Assembly: GCA_965214085.1 (NCBI GenBank)
Contig: OZ243937.1
Location: 62,001-126,000, forward strand
Direction: 5' to 3'
Length of the DNA stretch: 64,000 bases
Source of the DNA: UBA6055 sp965214085
GTDB lineage: Bacteria; Chloroflexota; Anaerolineae; Aggregatilineales; Phototrophicaceae
The number at the start of each line of letters is the position of its first letter. The first letter of the stretch is position 1. The notes below the pieces were generated by a model. It did not search any database. It saw nothing but the letters and a program-made list of their open reading frames with translations, and was not told the DNA's origin. Positions 8,947-17,848 of the stretch are shown here, piece after piece. The translations under genes were made by a program, and so were the position numbers.

Positions 8947-10080
8947 CTACCAATTTGTCACCGAGCCGTCAGCCCGCTGCAGATGCTTGAGCTCGCCCAT
9001 GCTAAAGGGATATTTGCCCAACGCCTCCGCGTTGAACTCGATGCCCAAGCCCGGCGCCGTCGGCGGCAGCAGGTAGCCATCTTCCCATTCCGGCTGATTC
9101 AACACCAAATCGGGCAGGCTCTCGCCCGGGCGTTTCGGCAGCTCCTGCACGGCGCAATTCGGCACGGACAGGCAAAGGTGCAGAAAGGCGGCGGTCGCGA
9201 CCGGGCCGATGGGATTGTGCACAGCCAGGTCGATATAATGCGTCTCGCACATGGCGGCGATTTTCTTGGCTTCGCTGAGCCCGCCGCAAATGCACAGGTC
9301 GACGCGCGCGTAGTCGATCAGTTCTTCTTCGATGACCTGACGGAATTCCCACTTGGAGCTATATTGCTCGCCGGCGGCCAGCGGCACAGTCGTACGCCCG
9401 CGCAGGTTGCGATAGCTCTGCGAATTTTCGACGCGCAACGGGTCTTCAATGAAATAGGGGCGATATTGCTCGGCTTCCTGGCACAGCCACAGCGCATCGG
9501 CCGGATTGAGGCGCGTATGCACATCCAGCGCCAGCTTGACGTCGTCGCCCAGCGCCAGCCGCAGCGCCTCGAATTCCCTGATGGCGCGCCGCACTTCGAC
9601 ATCGGGCTCCAGCAGGCCATCGGGTTCATGCCCCAAACCCCAGCGCAGCACTTTCCAGCCTGCTTCCAGCGAGCGCTGGCAGCACTCGACCAGTTCCTCG
9701 ACCGTATCCCCGCCGTTGTGATTGTAAGTCAGCACGCGGTCGCGGACGCGGCCGCCCAGCAGCTCATAAACGGGTACGCCCAGGGCCTTGCCTTTGATAT
9801 CCCAGAGCGCGATGTCGATGGCGGCGATGGCGGCGGTGAGAATGCGCTGCGCCGGGAAGAAGCCGCCGCGGAATAACAGCTGCCAGATGTGCTCCGTGCG
9901 GAAGGGGTCCTGGCCGATAAGCAAGGGGCGGAAGTGCTCGATGGCGCCCTGCACCGCCAGCTCGCGCCCGGTGATGCCGGCTTCGCCGATGCCGCTGATG
10001 CCCTCGTCAGTCTCGACCACCACGAAGCAGAAAGTGCGCCACTCCCGCGCCAGATAAACCTTGACGTCCGTGATTTTCAT
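8947..10080 (-). CDS. Enolase-superfamily sugar-acid dehydratase (mandelate racemase/MLE family)
   Basis: A 377-residue enolase-superfamily protein. The three metal ligands are recognisable: Asp in LALDVHTRLN near residue 207, Glu in YFIEDPLR near 233, and Glu in LAAGEQYSS near 259. A His accompanies the first Asp (DVHTR) and another sits in AVHNPIGPV near 309. This pattern is that of the D-galactonate/D-mannonate dehydratase branch, which removes water from aldonic acids to give 2-keto-3-deoxy acids. The ATG at 10080 is chosen because GGAGG stands four bases before it and the six extra codons upstream contain that ribosome site. It lies between the ABC importer genes and the SMP-30 lactonase, all on one strand. 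Substrate (galactonate, mannonate, gluconate or a pentonate) cannot be fixed from sequence alone. Confidence 0.88.
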   Translation of the reverse strand: MKITDVKVYLAREWRTFCFVVVETDEGISGIGEAGITGRELAVQGAIEHFRPLLIGQDPFRTEHIWQLLFRGGFFPAQRILTAAIAAIDIALWDIKGKALGVPVYELLGGRVRDRVLTYNHNGGDTVEELVECCQRSLEAGWKVLRWGLGHEPDGLLEPDVEVRRAIREFEALRLALGDDVKLALDVHTRLNPADALWLCQEAEQYRPYFIEDPLRVENSQSYRNLRGRTTVPLAAGEQYSSKWEFRQVIEEELIDYARVDLCICGGLSEAKKIAAMCETHYIDLAVHNPIGPVATAAFLHLCLSVPNCAVQELPKRPGESLPDLVLNQPEWEDGYLLPPTAPGLGIEFNAEALGKYPFSMGELKHLQRADGSVTNW

Positions 10081-10185
10081 TGTGCCTCCGTTCCTCACTG
10101 GATTGGCGGAAGGCCTATTTTAACCAAAGCCGCCCGCATATCGCGACTTGGTTCACACAAGATATCAAACACATCGTAGTGAGAA

Positions 10186-10330
10186 TTTGTAGTGGCGACA
10201 CTGTGTGTCGCCCGTAAATCCCAATCGAAACTGCGGGCGATTCACAGAATCGCCCCTACAGGTTTCGACGTGTTGGGGACGGGGGTTTCACTATAGAGAC
10301 GCGGAAGGCGCAGAGCAAGCAAGCGCTGCG
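10186..10330. repeat. Dispersed intergenic repeat copy
   Basis: The gap of about 260 bases between the dehydratase and importer genes contains GTAGTGGCGACACTGTGTGT, then TCGCCCG, and near its end ATCGCCCCTACAGGTTTCGAC. The halves GTAGNGGCGA and TCGCCCCTAC are inverted. It belongs to the family of GTAGGGGCGA/TCGCCCCTAC elements seen in other gaps. No coding potential. Confidence 0.6.
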
Positions 10331-10342
10331 GGAGCGTGAACG

Positions 10343-11350
10343 CTAAGCCACGGGCAGGCCCTCTTCGTAGAGGTAGCAGCGCACCCAGCGCTCGTCCTCG
10401 AGTTGCGTCGGCCCGGGCATGGCGTCGTGGCAGGCGTCCATGACGTGTTTGCAGCGCGGCGCGAAGGGGCAGCCGCTGCCCAGGTCGGTCAAGTCGGGGA
10501 TCTCGCCTTGGATATCGGCTTCTTCGGTTTTCAGCCCACGCGAAGGATCGGGCACTGCCGCCAGCAGCATCTGCGTATAGGGGTGCTTGGGGTTGGAAAT
10601 GAGTGCTTCGGACGAGGCTTGCTCGACGATGAAGCCAGCGTACATGACCAGGATTTCGTCGGAAAAGTAGCGGGCGCTGGCCAGGTCATGGGTAACGTAG
10701 AGAAAGCCGATATCTTGCTTGTCACGCAGCTCGGCCATTAGGTTTAAGATGCCCAGCCGAATAGAGACATCCAGCATGGACACCGGCTCGTCAGCCAGGA
10801 TGACTTCCGGCGCGGCAGCCAGCGCGCGGGCGATAGCGATTCGCTGACGCTGCCCGCCACTTAGCTGGTGCGGGTATTTCTCGACGAATTCTTCAGCCGG
10901 CGTCAGCGAGACCAATTCGAAGAGCTCGATCAGCTTCTGGCGCAGGTCTTGTCGGCCCCGCGCCTGGCCGTAGATTTTTAATGGACGCTGCACGGCGTGG
11001 CTGGCGCGATGCACCGGATTCAAGGAACTGAAAGGGTCCTGGAAGACCATTTGCACTTTTGAGCGGTAGTCCAGCAGAGCGCGCCGGCCCCGCTGCTCCA
11101 GCACATTTACGCCGTCGTAGAGGATATCGCCCTCTGTCGGTTCGTAAAGCCGCGCCAACATTCGCACGATGGTGCTTTTGCCGCTGCCGCTCTCGCCGAC
11201 AAGCGCCACCACGTGACCGCGATACAGCTTAAAGCTGGCGCCTTGGACGGCTTTGACAGTGCCGCCGGAAAAGGCGCCGCCGGTGTGGAATTCCTTGCTG
11301 AGGTTGCGCGCCTCGAGTATGGGTTGTTTGACATTTTCGCCGCGGCTCAT
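10343..11350 (-). CDS. ABC transporter ATP-binding protein (OppF/DppF type)
   Basis: Second ATPase of a family-5 (peptide/opine/oligosaccharide) importer; 335 residues on the cytoplasmic face of the membrane. It has Walker A GESGSGKST, the Q-loop in VFQDPFSSLNP, signature LSGGQRQR, Walker B VILADEPVSMLD, and H-loop VTHDL. The C-terminal oligopeptide-type extension has the Cys pattern CPFAPRCKHVMDAC followed by a later CYLY. The start at 11350 forms an ATGA overlap with the stop of the preceding ATPase gene, so the longer frame to 11437 is rejected. It is the distal importer gene and is followed by the enolase-family dehydratase after a repeat-bearing gap. Confidence 0.92.
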   Translation of the reverse strand: MSRGENVKQPILEARNLSKEFHTGGAFSGGTVKAVQGASFKLYRGHVVALVGESGSGKSTIVRMLARLYEPTEGDILYDGVNVLEQRGRRALLDYRSKVQMVFQDPFSSLNPVHRASHAVQRPLKIYGQARGRQDLRQKLIELFELVSLTPAEEFVEKYPHQLSGGQRQRIAIARALAAAPEVILADEPVSMLDVSIRLGILNLMAELRDKQDIGFLYVTHDLASARYFSDEILVMYAGFIVEQASSEALISNPKHPYTQMLLAAVPDPSRGLKTEEADIQGEIPDLTDLGSGCPFAPRCKHVMDACHDAMPGPTQLEDERWVRCYLYEEGLPVA

Positions 11351-12339
11351 GTGACGGCCTCCGCTTCTGTAATGAGGTGGCAGGCGACATCGCGCTCCCC
11401 GCCGATGCGAATCAAAGGCGGGATGATCTGGTCGCATTCGCCCGCGATAGCCAATTCGCAGCGCGGATGAAAGCGGCAGCCGGCCGGGGGATCAATCAAA
11501 TCGGGCGGCGCGCCGGGGATGCCCAGCAATTCGCGCCGCGGGCCATGCACCGTCGGGAAAGAGTTCATCAACCGGTCGGTGTAGGGATGCTTGGGGTCGC
11601 TGAAAATATCATGCGCGGGTCCCGCTTCTACGAACTTTCCGGCGTACATGATGCCGATGCGGTCCGAGATTTCCACCAGCAGCGAAAGGTCATGCGTGAT
11701 GAACAGAATGGAAAAGCCGAATTGAGCGCGCAGTTCCTTGATCTCTTGCAAGATCTGTTTCTGCACCACCACATCAAGGGCGGTGGTGGGTTCATCCATG
11801 ATAATCAGTTCGGGATTGAGTGCCAGAGCAATGGCGATGACCGCGCGCTGCCGCATGCCGCCGCTCAGTTGATGCGGGTAGCTGTCGACGCGCTGGACGT
11901 CGATGCCCACCGTGCGCAGCAATTGCTTGGCCTGGCCCCGGGCTTGCTCGTAGGCAATCGACTGATGCGCTTGCATGGCGTCGATGATCTGATTGCCGAT
12001 GGTCAAGACCGGGTTGAGCGCATTCATCGCGCTCTGAAATACGATCGAAAGCTGATCCCAGCGGAAGGCGCGCAGCTCTTCCGGGCTCATCCGCAAGATG
12101 TCAATATCGCGGAACTTGATGCGCCCGCCGGTTATGTATGCCGGCGGCTTGAGCAAGCGGGTAATGGCGTTGGCGACGGTGGTCTTGCCGCAGCCGGACT
12201 CGCCCGCCAGGCCGAATACTTCGTTGGGATACAAGTCGAAACTGACATTCTCCACAGCGCGCACCGCGCCGCGCCCGGTACGATATTCGACATTTAGTTC
12301 TTGAATCTGAATCAGCGGTTCGGTCGCTGGCGCTTTCAT
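11347..12339 (-). CDS. ABC transporter ATP-binding protein (OppD/DppD type)
   Basis: First ATPase of the family-5 importer, 330 residues. Visible motifs are Walker A GESGCGKTT near residue 48, Q-loop VFQSAMNALNP, signature LSGGMRQR, Walker B LIIMDEPTTALD and the His switch ITHDLS. The C-terminal oligopeptide-transporter extension carries Cys residues (CRFHPRCELAIAGEC and VACHL) arranged like those reported to bind an iron-sulfur cluster in some DppD proteins. It is twelve bases downstream of the DppC-type permease and overlaps the next ATPase by four bases (ATGA), so the genes are translated as one operon. Confidence 0.93.
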   Translation of the reverse strand: MKAPATEPLIQIQELNVEYRTGRGAVRAVENVSFDLYPNEVFGLAGESGCGKTTVANAITRLLKPPAYITGGRIKFRDIDILRMSPEELRAFRWDQLSIVFQSAMNALNPVLTIGNQIIDAMQAHQSIAYEQARGQAKQLLRTVGIDVQRVDSYPHQLSGGMRQRAVIAIALALNPELIIMDEPTTALDVVVQKQILQEIKELRAQFGFSILFITHDLSLLVEISDRIGIMYAGKFVEAGPAHDIFSDPKHPYTDRLMNSFPTVHGPRRELLGIPGAPPDLIDPPAGCRFHPRCELAIAGECDQIIPPLIRIGGERDVACHLITEAEAVT

Positions 12340-12351
12340 GGCCGAGCCCTT

Positions 12352-13245
12352 CTAGCTGCTTGACAAGCGCGGATTGGTAATTTCGTCGATGCCGTAATTG
12401 ATCAGCGTCAGGCTGAGGCCGACCGCGGCGATAGCCAAGCCAGGCGGCACAAAAGTCCACCAGGCGCCCGTGAGCAGCGCTTGGTTATTTTGCGCCCAAT
12501 ACAGAATAGTGCCCCAAGTGACGCTGTTGGGATCGCCCAGGCCGATGAACTCCAAACCTGCTTGCGCCAGAATGGCGTAGAGCACCGCGCCGATCCAGGC
12601 GGAGACGACCAGTGAGGTCATATTGGGCAGGATTTCCACAGCGATGATGCGCCAGGTCGGCTCGCCACTGACGCGCGCCGCTTCCACAAATTCGCTGTTG
12701 CGCAGGGAAAGCGACTGCGAGCGCAGAACCCGCGCCCCCCAAGACCAACTTGTCAGGCTGAGCACGATGATGATGGTGTCGGGTCCTGGTCTTTCGATCA
12801 TGGAGGCCATCACAATGATTAAGGGCAAGCCCCCCACCACCAGAAAAATGTTGGCGCTGAGCGAAAGCACTTCATCGGTCACGCCACCCACGAAGCCGGC
12901 CGTTATGCCCATGGCGACCGCGACGACAATGATGATGGTGCCGGTGATGAAACCGACCCGCAGCGAGCCGCCCGCCCCATATACCATCTGCGAGAAGACA
13001 TCTTGGCCTTGGCGCGTCGTGCCGAAAACATATTGCTCCGATGGCGGGTCGTGCGGACGCCCCACCATGCGCTGGGGAGCGGTCGGCGCCAGGATAGGCG
13101 CCAGCAAAGCAACCAGGAAAAAGAAGGTCAAGATTATAATGCCTGATAGCGCTTTTCTGTTGTTGATAAGCGAGCGCGCCCAGCCAGGCAAGGACATCCA
13201 AAGCCGCAAAAGAGCGCCTGATGTTTGTGCTTTTTTCTTTGCCAT
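12352..13245 (-). CDS. ABC transporter permease (OppC/DppC type)
   Basis: Inner-membrane permease of about 297 residues. It has an N-terminal helix (LSGIIILTFFFLVALLAPILAP), an extracytoplasmic stretch, GTTRQGQDVFSQMVYG typical of DppC, and a cytoplasmic EAA loop (VEAARVSGEPTWRIIAVEILPNM) that contacts the ATPases. It ends FVPPGLAIAAVGLSLTLINYGIDEITNPRL, the classical DppC tail. The ATG at 13245 is slightly favoured over the one at 13251, because GAGG lies eight bases before it and only two before the other. It sits between the DppB-type permease and the first ATPase. Confidence 0.92.
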   Translation of the reverse strand: MAKKKAQTSGALLRLWMSLPGWARSLINNRKALSGIIILTFFFLVALLAPILAPTAPQRMVGRPHDPPSEQYVFGTTRQGQDVFSQMVYGAGGSLRVGFITGTIIIVVAVAMGITAGFVGGVTDEVLSLSANIFLVVGGLPLIIVMASMIERPGPDTIIIVLSLTSWSWGARVLRSQSLSLRNSEFVEAARVSGEPTWRIIAVEILPNMTSLVVSAWIGAVLYAILAQAGLEFIGLGDPNSVTWGTILYWAQNNQALLTGAWWTFVPPGLAIAAVGLSLTLINYGIDEITNPRLSSS

Positions 13246-13267
13246 CGTCATTGCCTCGCTTGCCTAC

Positions 13268-14338
13268 TCAGCGCGCCCGCGGGTCAAGCAGGACGTAACT
13301 CATATCGGCGATGAAATTCGCCAGCAGAACGGCTGCCGTAATCATCAGATATATGCCTTGAATGAGCGGGTAGTCACGCGCGTTAATCGCCAGCAAAAAG
13401 GTGTAGCCCATGCCTGGGTAGGAGAACACAATCTCGGTCAACAGCAAGCCAGCGATGATAAAGCCAAAAGACATGGCGAAGGCGGTCAAACTGGGCAAGA
13501 TGGCGTTGCGGGCGGCATACATAAGCATGATGCGCCGGTCCGCCAGCCCCTTGGCTTCCGCCATGACGATGTAATCTTGCGAAAGTACGCCAATCATATT
13601 GTTGCGCATGCCCAGCATCCAGCCGCCGGTCGCCGTAATGATGATGGTGAAGAGCGGCAAAATCATGTGGTAGACCACGCTCCAGAGGAACTCGGTCGAG
13701 CGCCAATCTTGGCGAATGGCGGTGTTATAGGCGTGGCTGGTCGGGAAGATATCCAACTGAAAACCGAGAATGTACACAGCGAGCAGCGCCACGAAAAAGT
13801 ACGGGAAAGCGCCGAAGATGCTGGCAATCGGCAAGAGAATGGTATCGATGCGCCCGCCGCGCCGCCAAGCCGCCAGGATGCCCAGGAAGGTGCCAATCAA
13901 AAAAGACATGACCGAGGCGATGCCAGCCAACAACAGCGACCAGCGCAGGCTGCCCCTTATCACTTGGGCAACTGGCACCGGAAAACCCATTATTGAGGGG
14001 CCGAAGTCGAGCGTGATGATACTGCGCAGGTAGAGCAGGTATTGTTCGAACAAGGGACCGTCGACAAAGCCGAATTGCTCCTTGACCGCCTCAAAGGCTC
14101 GTGGGTCCAACTTGCCCTGGAAGCGCGCGAAAAGCAGCTGCACCGGGTCGCCCGGCATCATACGCGGAATGAGGAAGTTCAGCGTTATGGCGGCGAAAGC
14201 GGCGACCAGATAGAACATAAAACGCCGCCGCAGAAAACGCGACTTGAAGATGGCATAGACGCTGTCCAGCAATGTCGTGAATATATTCGGGTTGTCTGAT
14301 TGCTTGTCTGTGGCGGGCTTGGCGCTTGCCGTTGTCAT
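13268..14338 (-). CDS. ABC transporter permease (OppB/DppB type)
   Basis: Inner-membrane permease of 356 residues with six predicted helices. It shows the N-terminal FYLVAAFAAITLNFLIPRMMPGDPVQLL motif typical of DppB/OppB and an EAA loop (MAEAKGLADRRIMLMYAARNAILPS). The family usually has about 310-330 residues; the extra length is a hydrophilic N-terminus. The frame runs open to 14566, but the upstream part reads as the overlap with the binding-protein end, and AGGA stands eight bases before the ATG at 14338. It follows the solute-binding protein with an 88-base gap. Confidence 0.9.
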   Translation of the reverse strand: MTTASAKPATDKQSDNPNIFTTLLDSVYAIFKSRFLRRRFMFYLVAAFAAITLNFLIPRMMPGDPVQLLFARFQGKLDPRAFEAVKEQFGFVDGPLFEQYLLYLRSIITLDFGPSIMGFPVPVAQVIRGSLRWSLLLAGIASVMSFLIGTFLGILAAWRRGGRIDTILLPIASIFGAFPYFFVALLAVYILGFQLDIFPTSHAYNTAIRQDWRSTEFLWSVVYHMILPLFTIIITATGGWMLGMRNNMIGVLSQDYIVMAEAKGLADRRIMLMYAARNAILPSLTAFAMSFGFIIAGLLLTEIVFSYPGMGYTFLLAINARDYPLIQGIYLMITAAVLLANFIADMSYVLLDPRAR

Positions 14339-14426
14339 TAGAATAGTCCTGAAATAAGAAGACGTTTTTCGGGTGATAGCTGGCGGAAACCGATGCGTTC
14401 CCGCCAGCGCCATTAATAGTGACGGC

Positions 14427-16118
14427 TTACTGGCCGCAAGCCATGTCGTCGATGCAGTGGATCGTGCTGATGACGATCGCTGCCGAGTTGCGTTCCCAGG
14501 GGCTGCCCTGCGCGTAGTAGTTGTCTTCGGTGGGGAAGCCTGTGAAGCGGTAGGTCGTGTACTCATACCAGGTCGGGCCCGGGAAGAGCGGGATGGCCGG
14601 CATATTTTCGACGTACAGCATCTGCAGCTGGTTGACGATGTCCATCTGCTGCGCCGGGTCGGCCGTTTCGGTGAAGGCGCTCAGTAGCGCATCCGCTTCG
14701 TCACTGGTCCAGCGGCTCCAGGTCTCGGCATTGGCCACGCCTTCGTCCGAGATCAATTCACTGAGCAGCAGGTTGCGGAAGTAGTTGAAGGGGGTGTTGC
14801 CGGCTGTGCCCCAGCCGATCGAGACATCGTAAGTGGCGTTCTGCAGCGCCGAGAACCAGGCGCCGAAGTCTGGCGTTTCCACGACAGCGCTCAAGCCCAC
14901 ATCCTGGAAGTTCTGGCTCATGATCTGTACGCTGGTGACCCAGTCCGTCCAGCCATTGACGACCTGAACTTTGAAATCGATATTGTCGCCGCCCGGCAGA
15001 TTGCGGATACCGTCGCCGTCGCTGTCGACGTAGCCGGCTTCATCCAGCAGCGCCATCGCGCCTTCCGGGTTGTAACGGGTCTGGCCCGTGCCCTCGGCGT
15101 GGGCGATCGCGTCTGCGCTGACCCAGGAATCGTAACGGGGGCCAAGGCCAACCGCATTGGCGGGGTTGGTGTAACCGTACATGCCGATGCTGGTGACCGC
15201 ATCGTAGTCAATCGCCATGCTCAGCGCGCGGCGGAAGTTGACATCGCTGAAGGGTTCTTTGGTCGTGTTGCTGTAGAGCTGTACGGTGGCGCCGCCGGGC
15301 CAGAAGTAGTAGCCGTGCTTTTCGGGATTTTCAGCGATGAAGGTCTGCTCGATATCGGGCACGAAGTTGCCGACCCAATCCAGCTCGCCGTTGATCAGCG
15401 CCAAATTGGCGGGGTCGTTGCCTTGGAAGAGGACCTGGCGGATGCAGTCGACATAGGGCAGCTGCTCGCCGCTCTCGTCAACGCGCCAGTAATTCTCGTT
15501 GCGGCAGAGGGTGTAAGACTGCTCGTTGAAGTCGGATACGTTGGTCATCGCGCCTGTGCCGACAGGATCGCTATTGGTGAAGAGCGCGTAATCCTCTACA
15601 TCAGCCCAGTTGTGCTCGGGCACGATCATCTGTCCGCCGATCAACTCATGCGCCAGCGTATAGACGCGGTTGAGGTTGAACTTGACCGTCATATCATCGA
15701 CCATCTCGACGCTCTCCAGGAAGTCGCCGATGGCGGCTATGTCAGTCGCGGGGACATCGAGGAAGAGGTTGAAGGTGAAGGCGACATCGCCGGCGTCCAG
15801 CATTTCGCCGTCGCTCCACATTACGCCTTCGCGGATATGGAAGGTAACGCTCTGCAGATCGTCGCCATATTCGTAGCCGGTCGCCAGCCAGGGCGTGGCC
15901 ACGCCGCCGTCAACCGGGTTGAAGATCAACATCGGTTCGTAGATGAAGCGGTCGGTGAAATTCAGAGGATCCGGGCTGAAGGGGTTGAAATTCTTTCCGA
16001 CAAGTTGTTCGCCGTCGCTGACGACAACCGTGCCGCCGCGCGGTGTCATCTGCGCGCTGGCCAGGCTGATGGACAGCAGAACGACCATCACTACTGCGAG
16101 AAAACGAATCTTGTTCAT
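14427..16118 (-). CDS. ABC transporter solute-binding protein, family 5
   Basis: Extracytoplasmic binding protein of 563 residues. It begins with a Sec signal peptide (KIRFLAVVMVVLLSISLASAQ, cleavage near residue 22) with no lipobox Cys, so it may be released or held by other means. The body is an SBP_bac_5 fold (FTDRFIYEPMLIFNP, SVTFHIREGVMWSDGEMLDAGDVAFTF, FRRALSMAIDYDAV). Such proteins bind peptides, nickel, opines or, in thermophiles, cello- and xylo-oligosaccharides. The LacI regulator directly upstream and sugar-acid enzymes downstream favour a carbohydrate ligand here; this is an inference from context. AGGAG lies about nine bases before the ATG. Confidence 0.92.
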   Translation of the reverse strand: MNKIRFLAVVMVVLLSISLASAQMTPRGGTVVVSDGEQLVGKNFNPFSPDPLNFTDRFIYEPMLIFNPVDGGVATPWLATGYEYGDDLQSVTFHIREGVMWSDGEMLDAGDVAFTFNLFLDVPATDIAAIGDFLESVEMVDDMTVKFNLNRVYTLAHELIGGQMIVPEHNWADVEDYALFTNSDPVGTGAMTNVSDFNEQSYTLCRNENYWRVDESGEQLPYVDCIRQVLFQGNDPANLALINGELDWVGNFVPDIEQTFIAENPEKHGYYFWPGGATVQLYSNTTKEPFSDVNFRRALSMAIDYDAVTSIGMYGYTNPANAVGLGPRYDSWVSADAIAHAEGTGQTRYNPEGAMALLDEAGYVDSDGDGIRNLPGGDNIDFKVQVVNGWTDWVTSVQIMSQNFQDVGLSAVVETPDFGAWFSALQNATYDVSIGWGTAGNTPFNYFRNLLLSELISDEGVANAETWSRWTSDEADALLSAFTETADPAQQMDIVNQLQMLYVENMPAIPLFPGPTWYEYTTYRFTGFPTEDNYYAQGSPWERNSAAIVISTIHCIDDMACGQ

Positions 16119-16174
16119 GCGGTGATACTCCTGTATCGATAACTTATGCGTTGCAAGGAAATGCTGCCTACACT

Positions 16175-16190
16175 AGGGGATCGCTCCCCT
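16175..16190 (-). promoter_or_regulatory. Inverted repeat upstream of the binding-protein gene
   Basis: AGGGGATCGCTCCCCT has six-base inverted arms around TCGC, 57-72 bases before the start of the solute-binding protein and after the LacI gene. It resembles a degenerate form of the GAGCGCTC operator core seen upstream of lacI, so it may be an operator. A weak terminator of the LacI gene is the alternative, but no T-run follows. Confidence 0.35.
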
Positions 16191-16280
16191 GCTTTGGGCG
16201 CTGGCCAACCGCCGCGCGCCGCTAATTGACCTTTTGCTCAATCCGATGGCGCCTCCTGGCTTTAACCTACGCTGTCTGTT

Positions 16281-17300
16281 TTAGTTCACCACGCCGCTGC
16301 TGGCGCGGATGACTAACTCCACCGGCAATACGATATGCCGCGCCGGCTCCGGCGTTGTCCTGACGATATCGATCAGGGTCTCCACCGCCAGCATGCCAGT
16401 GCGATTGATCGGCTGGCGCACGGTGGTCAAGGGCGGGTCGCTGCTGGCTGCCATGGGCATATCGTCAAAACCGACTACGGCGATGTCCTCCGGTACGCTC
16501 ATGCCACGATCGCGGATAGCGCGAATGGCGCCCAGGGCAATGGCGTCGGACTGCGCGAAAACGGCTTCCGGCTCTTGCTCCAGCAGCGCTTGCATGGCTT
16601 GATAGCCGCCGGATTCGCTGAAATCGCTGACCTTGACCAGCGCCGCGTCAATCGCCAGCCCGCGGTCCGCCAGCGCGTGACGAAAACCGGCGTCGCGGTC
16701 GCCGCCGGCGGTATTGTGCGCGGTCGCTAAGTGGCCGATGCGGCGATACCCCAGTTGCACCAGATGGCTCGCCGCCAGGTAGGCGCCCGCTTCGTTGTCG
16801 ACATCGACATAGCTGATAGCGGCGGCGTTGCGGGTTGGCGGCCGGCCGATCTGCACAAACGGGATGTCGTATTGCTGTATCTTGCTGACAAATGCGCTTT
16901 CGATAGTATCGGCCGTCACAATCAAGCCGTCGATGAGGCCGCTGGCGACGATGCGCTGGCTCGTCTTCTCCTCTTCTTCCAAAGTCTGGAACAAGAACAG
17001 AGCCGGCGTATAGTCGTTTTGATTGCAGGCGTGGGAGATGGCCTGGATGAGCAGCAGATAATAGGGATCGGCGAAGGCGGAATGGAGAATGCTGGGCATG
17101 ACCAGACCAAAAACGCGCGACTGGCTGGAAGCCAGCGACCGCGCCGCGGAATTCGGCTGATAGCCGGTTTGGCGGATGACATCTTCGACGCGTTGGCGCA
17201 CAGCCGGGCGGATATTGGGATGGTCGTTAATCACGCGCGACACAGTCGAGCGCGACACGCCGGCGATCTGTCCAATCTCTTCGAGGGTCAAACGCTTCAT
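16281..17300 (-). CDS. LacI-family transcriptional regulator
   Basis: A 339-residue sugar-responsive repressor. The N-terminal helix-turn-helix (LTLEEIGQIAGVSRSTVSRVINDHPNIRP, residues 4-32) and the hinge-helix region (NSAARSLASSQSRVFGLVMP) are canonical. A periplasmic-binding-protein-like effector domain follows (ending DIAVVGFDDMPMAASSDPPLTTVRQP). It is first in the same-strand series with the family-5 importer, dehydratase and lactonase, and is the likely regulator of that set. The palindrome TGAGAGCGCTCTCA, a classical LacI-family operator shape, lies about 110 bases upstream, with a second, shorter match about 20 bases upstream, consistent with autoregulation through looping. The inducer is unknown. 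Confidence 0.92.
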   Translation of the reverse strand: MKRLTLEEIGQIAGVSRSTVSRVINDHPNIRPAVRQRVEDVIRQTGYQPNSAARSLASSQSRVFGLVMPSILHSAFADPYYLLLIQAISHACNQNDYTPALFLFQTLEEEEKTSQRIVASGLIDGLIVTADTIESAFVSKIQQYDIPFVQIGRPPTRNAAAISYVDVDNEAGAYLAASHLVQLGYRRIGHLATAHNTAGGDRDAGFRHALADRGLAIDAALVKVSDFSESGGYQAMQALLEQEPEAVFAQSDAIALGAIRAIRDRGMSVPEDIAVVGFDDMPMAASSDPPLTTVRQPINRTGMLAVETLIDIVRTTPEPARHIVLPVELVIRASSGVVN

Positions 17301-17321
17301 GCTGCTTAGCCTCGGTTCTGG

Positions 17322-17329
17322 GAGCGCTC
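17322..17329 (-). promoter_or_regulatory. Proximal candidate LacI operator core
   Basis: GAGCGCTC, the same core as the perfect palindrome at 17407-17420, lies about 20 bases before the lacI start codon. The outer bases are not symmetric. Centre-to-centre distance to the distal site is 88 bases, compatible with a repression loop. Confidence 0.4.
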
Positions 17330-17406
17330 TACGGTAACTACGATAGTGTGTTGCCTATATTCATCAACTATAGAGGATTAATATTGCTCGCCACGTTTCA
17401 AGATAT

Positions 17407-17420
17407 TGAGAGCGCTCTCA
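17407..17420 (-). promoter_or_regulatory. Perfect 14-bp palindrome, candidate LacI operator
   Basis: TGAGAGCGCTCTCA is a perfect palindrome with a central CG step, the typical form of LacI/GalR-family operators. It lies upstream of the lacI gene at 16281-17300. Confidence 0.55.
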
Positions 17421-17515
17421 TTTCATTGCTACAGTCTACCCAGCCTTTTATCGCCTGTCAACAAGAAAGTTGAAACTGGTCGGATTTTGACTTGCCAATG
17501 GGAAACTTCACATTC

Positions 17516-17717
17516 CAGGGCAATCGCTTCAAAATGATTATGCGTCGTTCGCTGCGAAAAGTTACATAAGGTAGGGGCGAAATTGTATGTCGCCCGTGAA
17601 ATACGACTGTCAATCGTCCCTACATTTTCCAGATCAATGTGACAATCGCCAGCAATAGACTACATTCTCTGTGCCCTCTGTGTACTCGGTGGCAAAAGAT
17701 TTGAAGCGATTGCCCTG
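17516..17717. mobile_element. 202-bp MITE-like element with 18-bp perfect terminal inverted repeats
   Basis: CAGGGCAATCGCTTCAAA (17516-17533) is matched by its exact reverse complement at 17700-17717. Between them lie GTAGGGGCGAAATTGTATGT, CCTACATTTTCCAGA and CTCTGTGTACTCGGTGGC, the sequence blocks found dispersed in other gaps. No reading frame is present, so if mobile it would depend on a transposase elsewhere. CTTCAC occurs just outside both ends (17506-17511 and 17718-17723, with four extra bases on the left), perhaps a target duplication. The rest of the 548-base gap (17301-17848) holds the lacI upstream sites and nothing else that I recognise. Confidence 0.6.
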
Positions 17718-17848
17718 CTTCACGCTCCGGCGCGATGGTTCATGGGCTAGAGAGGCGAGACTGTTGGCGCTCGGTTTGAGCGGCAAGAAGCGCCCGGCAA
17801 GGTCGCCGGGCAATCTCAGTCAACGCTGAATGGAAGCCGGGGTGGCGC

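Noticed and set aside
8740..9876. Open frame of 378 codons on the plus strand
   Set aside because: Runs through repeat DNA into the antisense of the enolase-family gene.
12623..13996. Long open frame of 457 codons on the plus strand
   Set aside because: It lies wholly opposite the two ABC permease genes, shows low-complexity composition typical of an antisense frame in G+C-rich DNA, and has no ribosome site.
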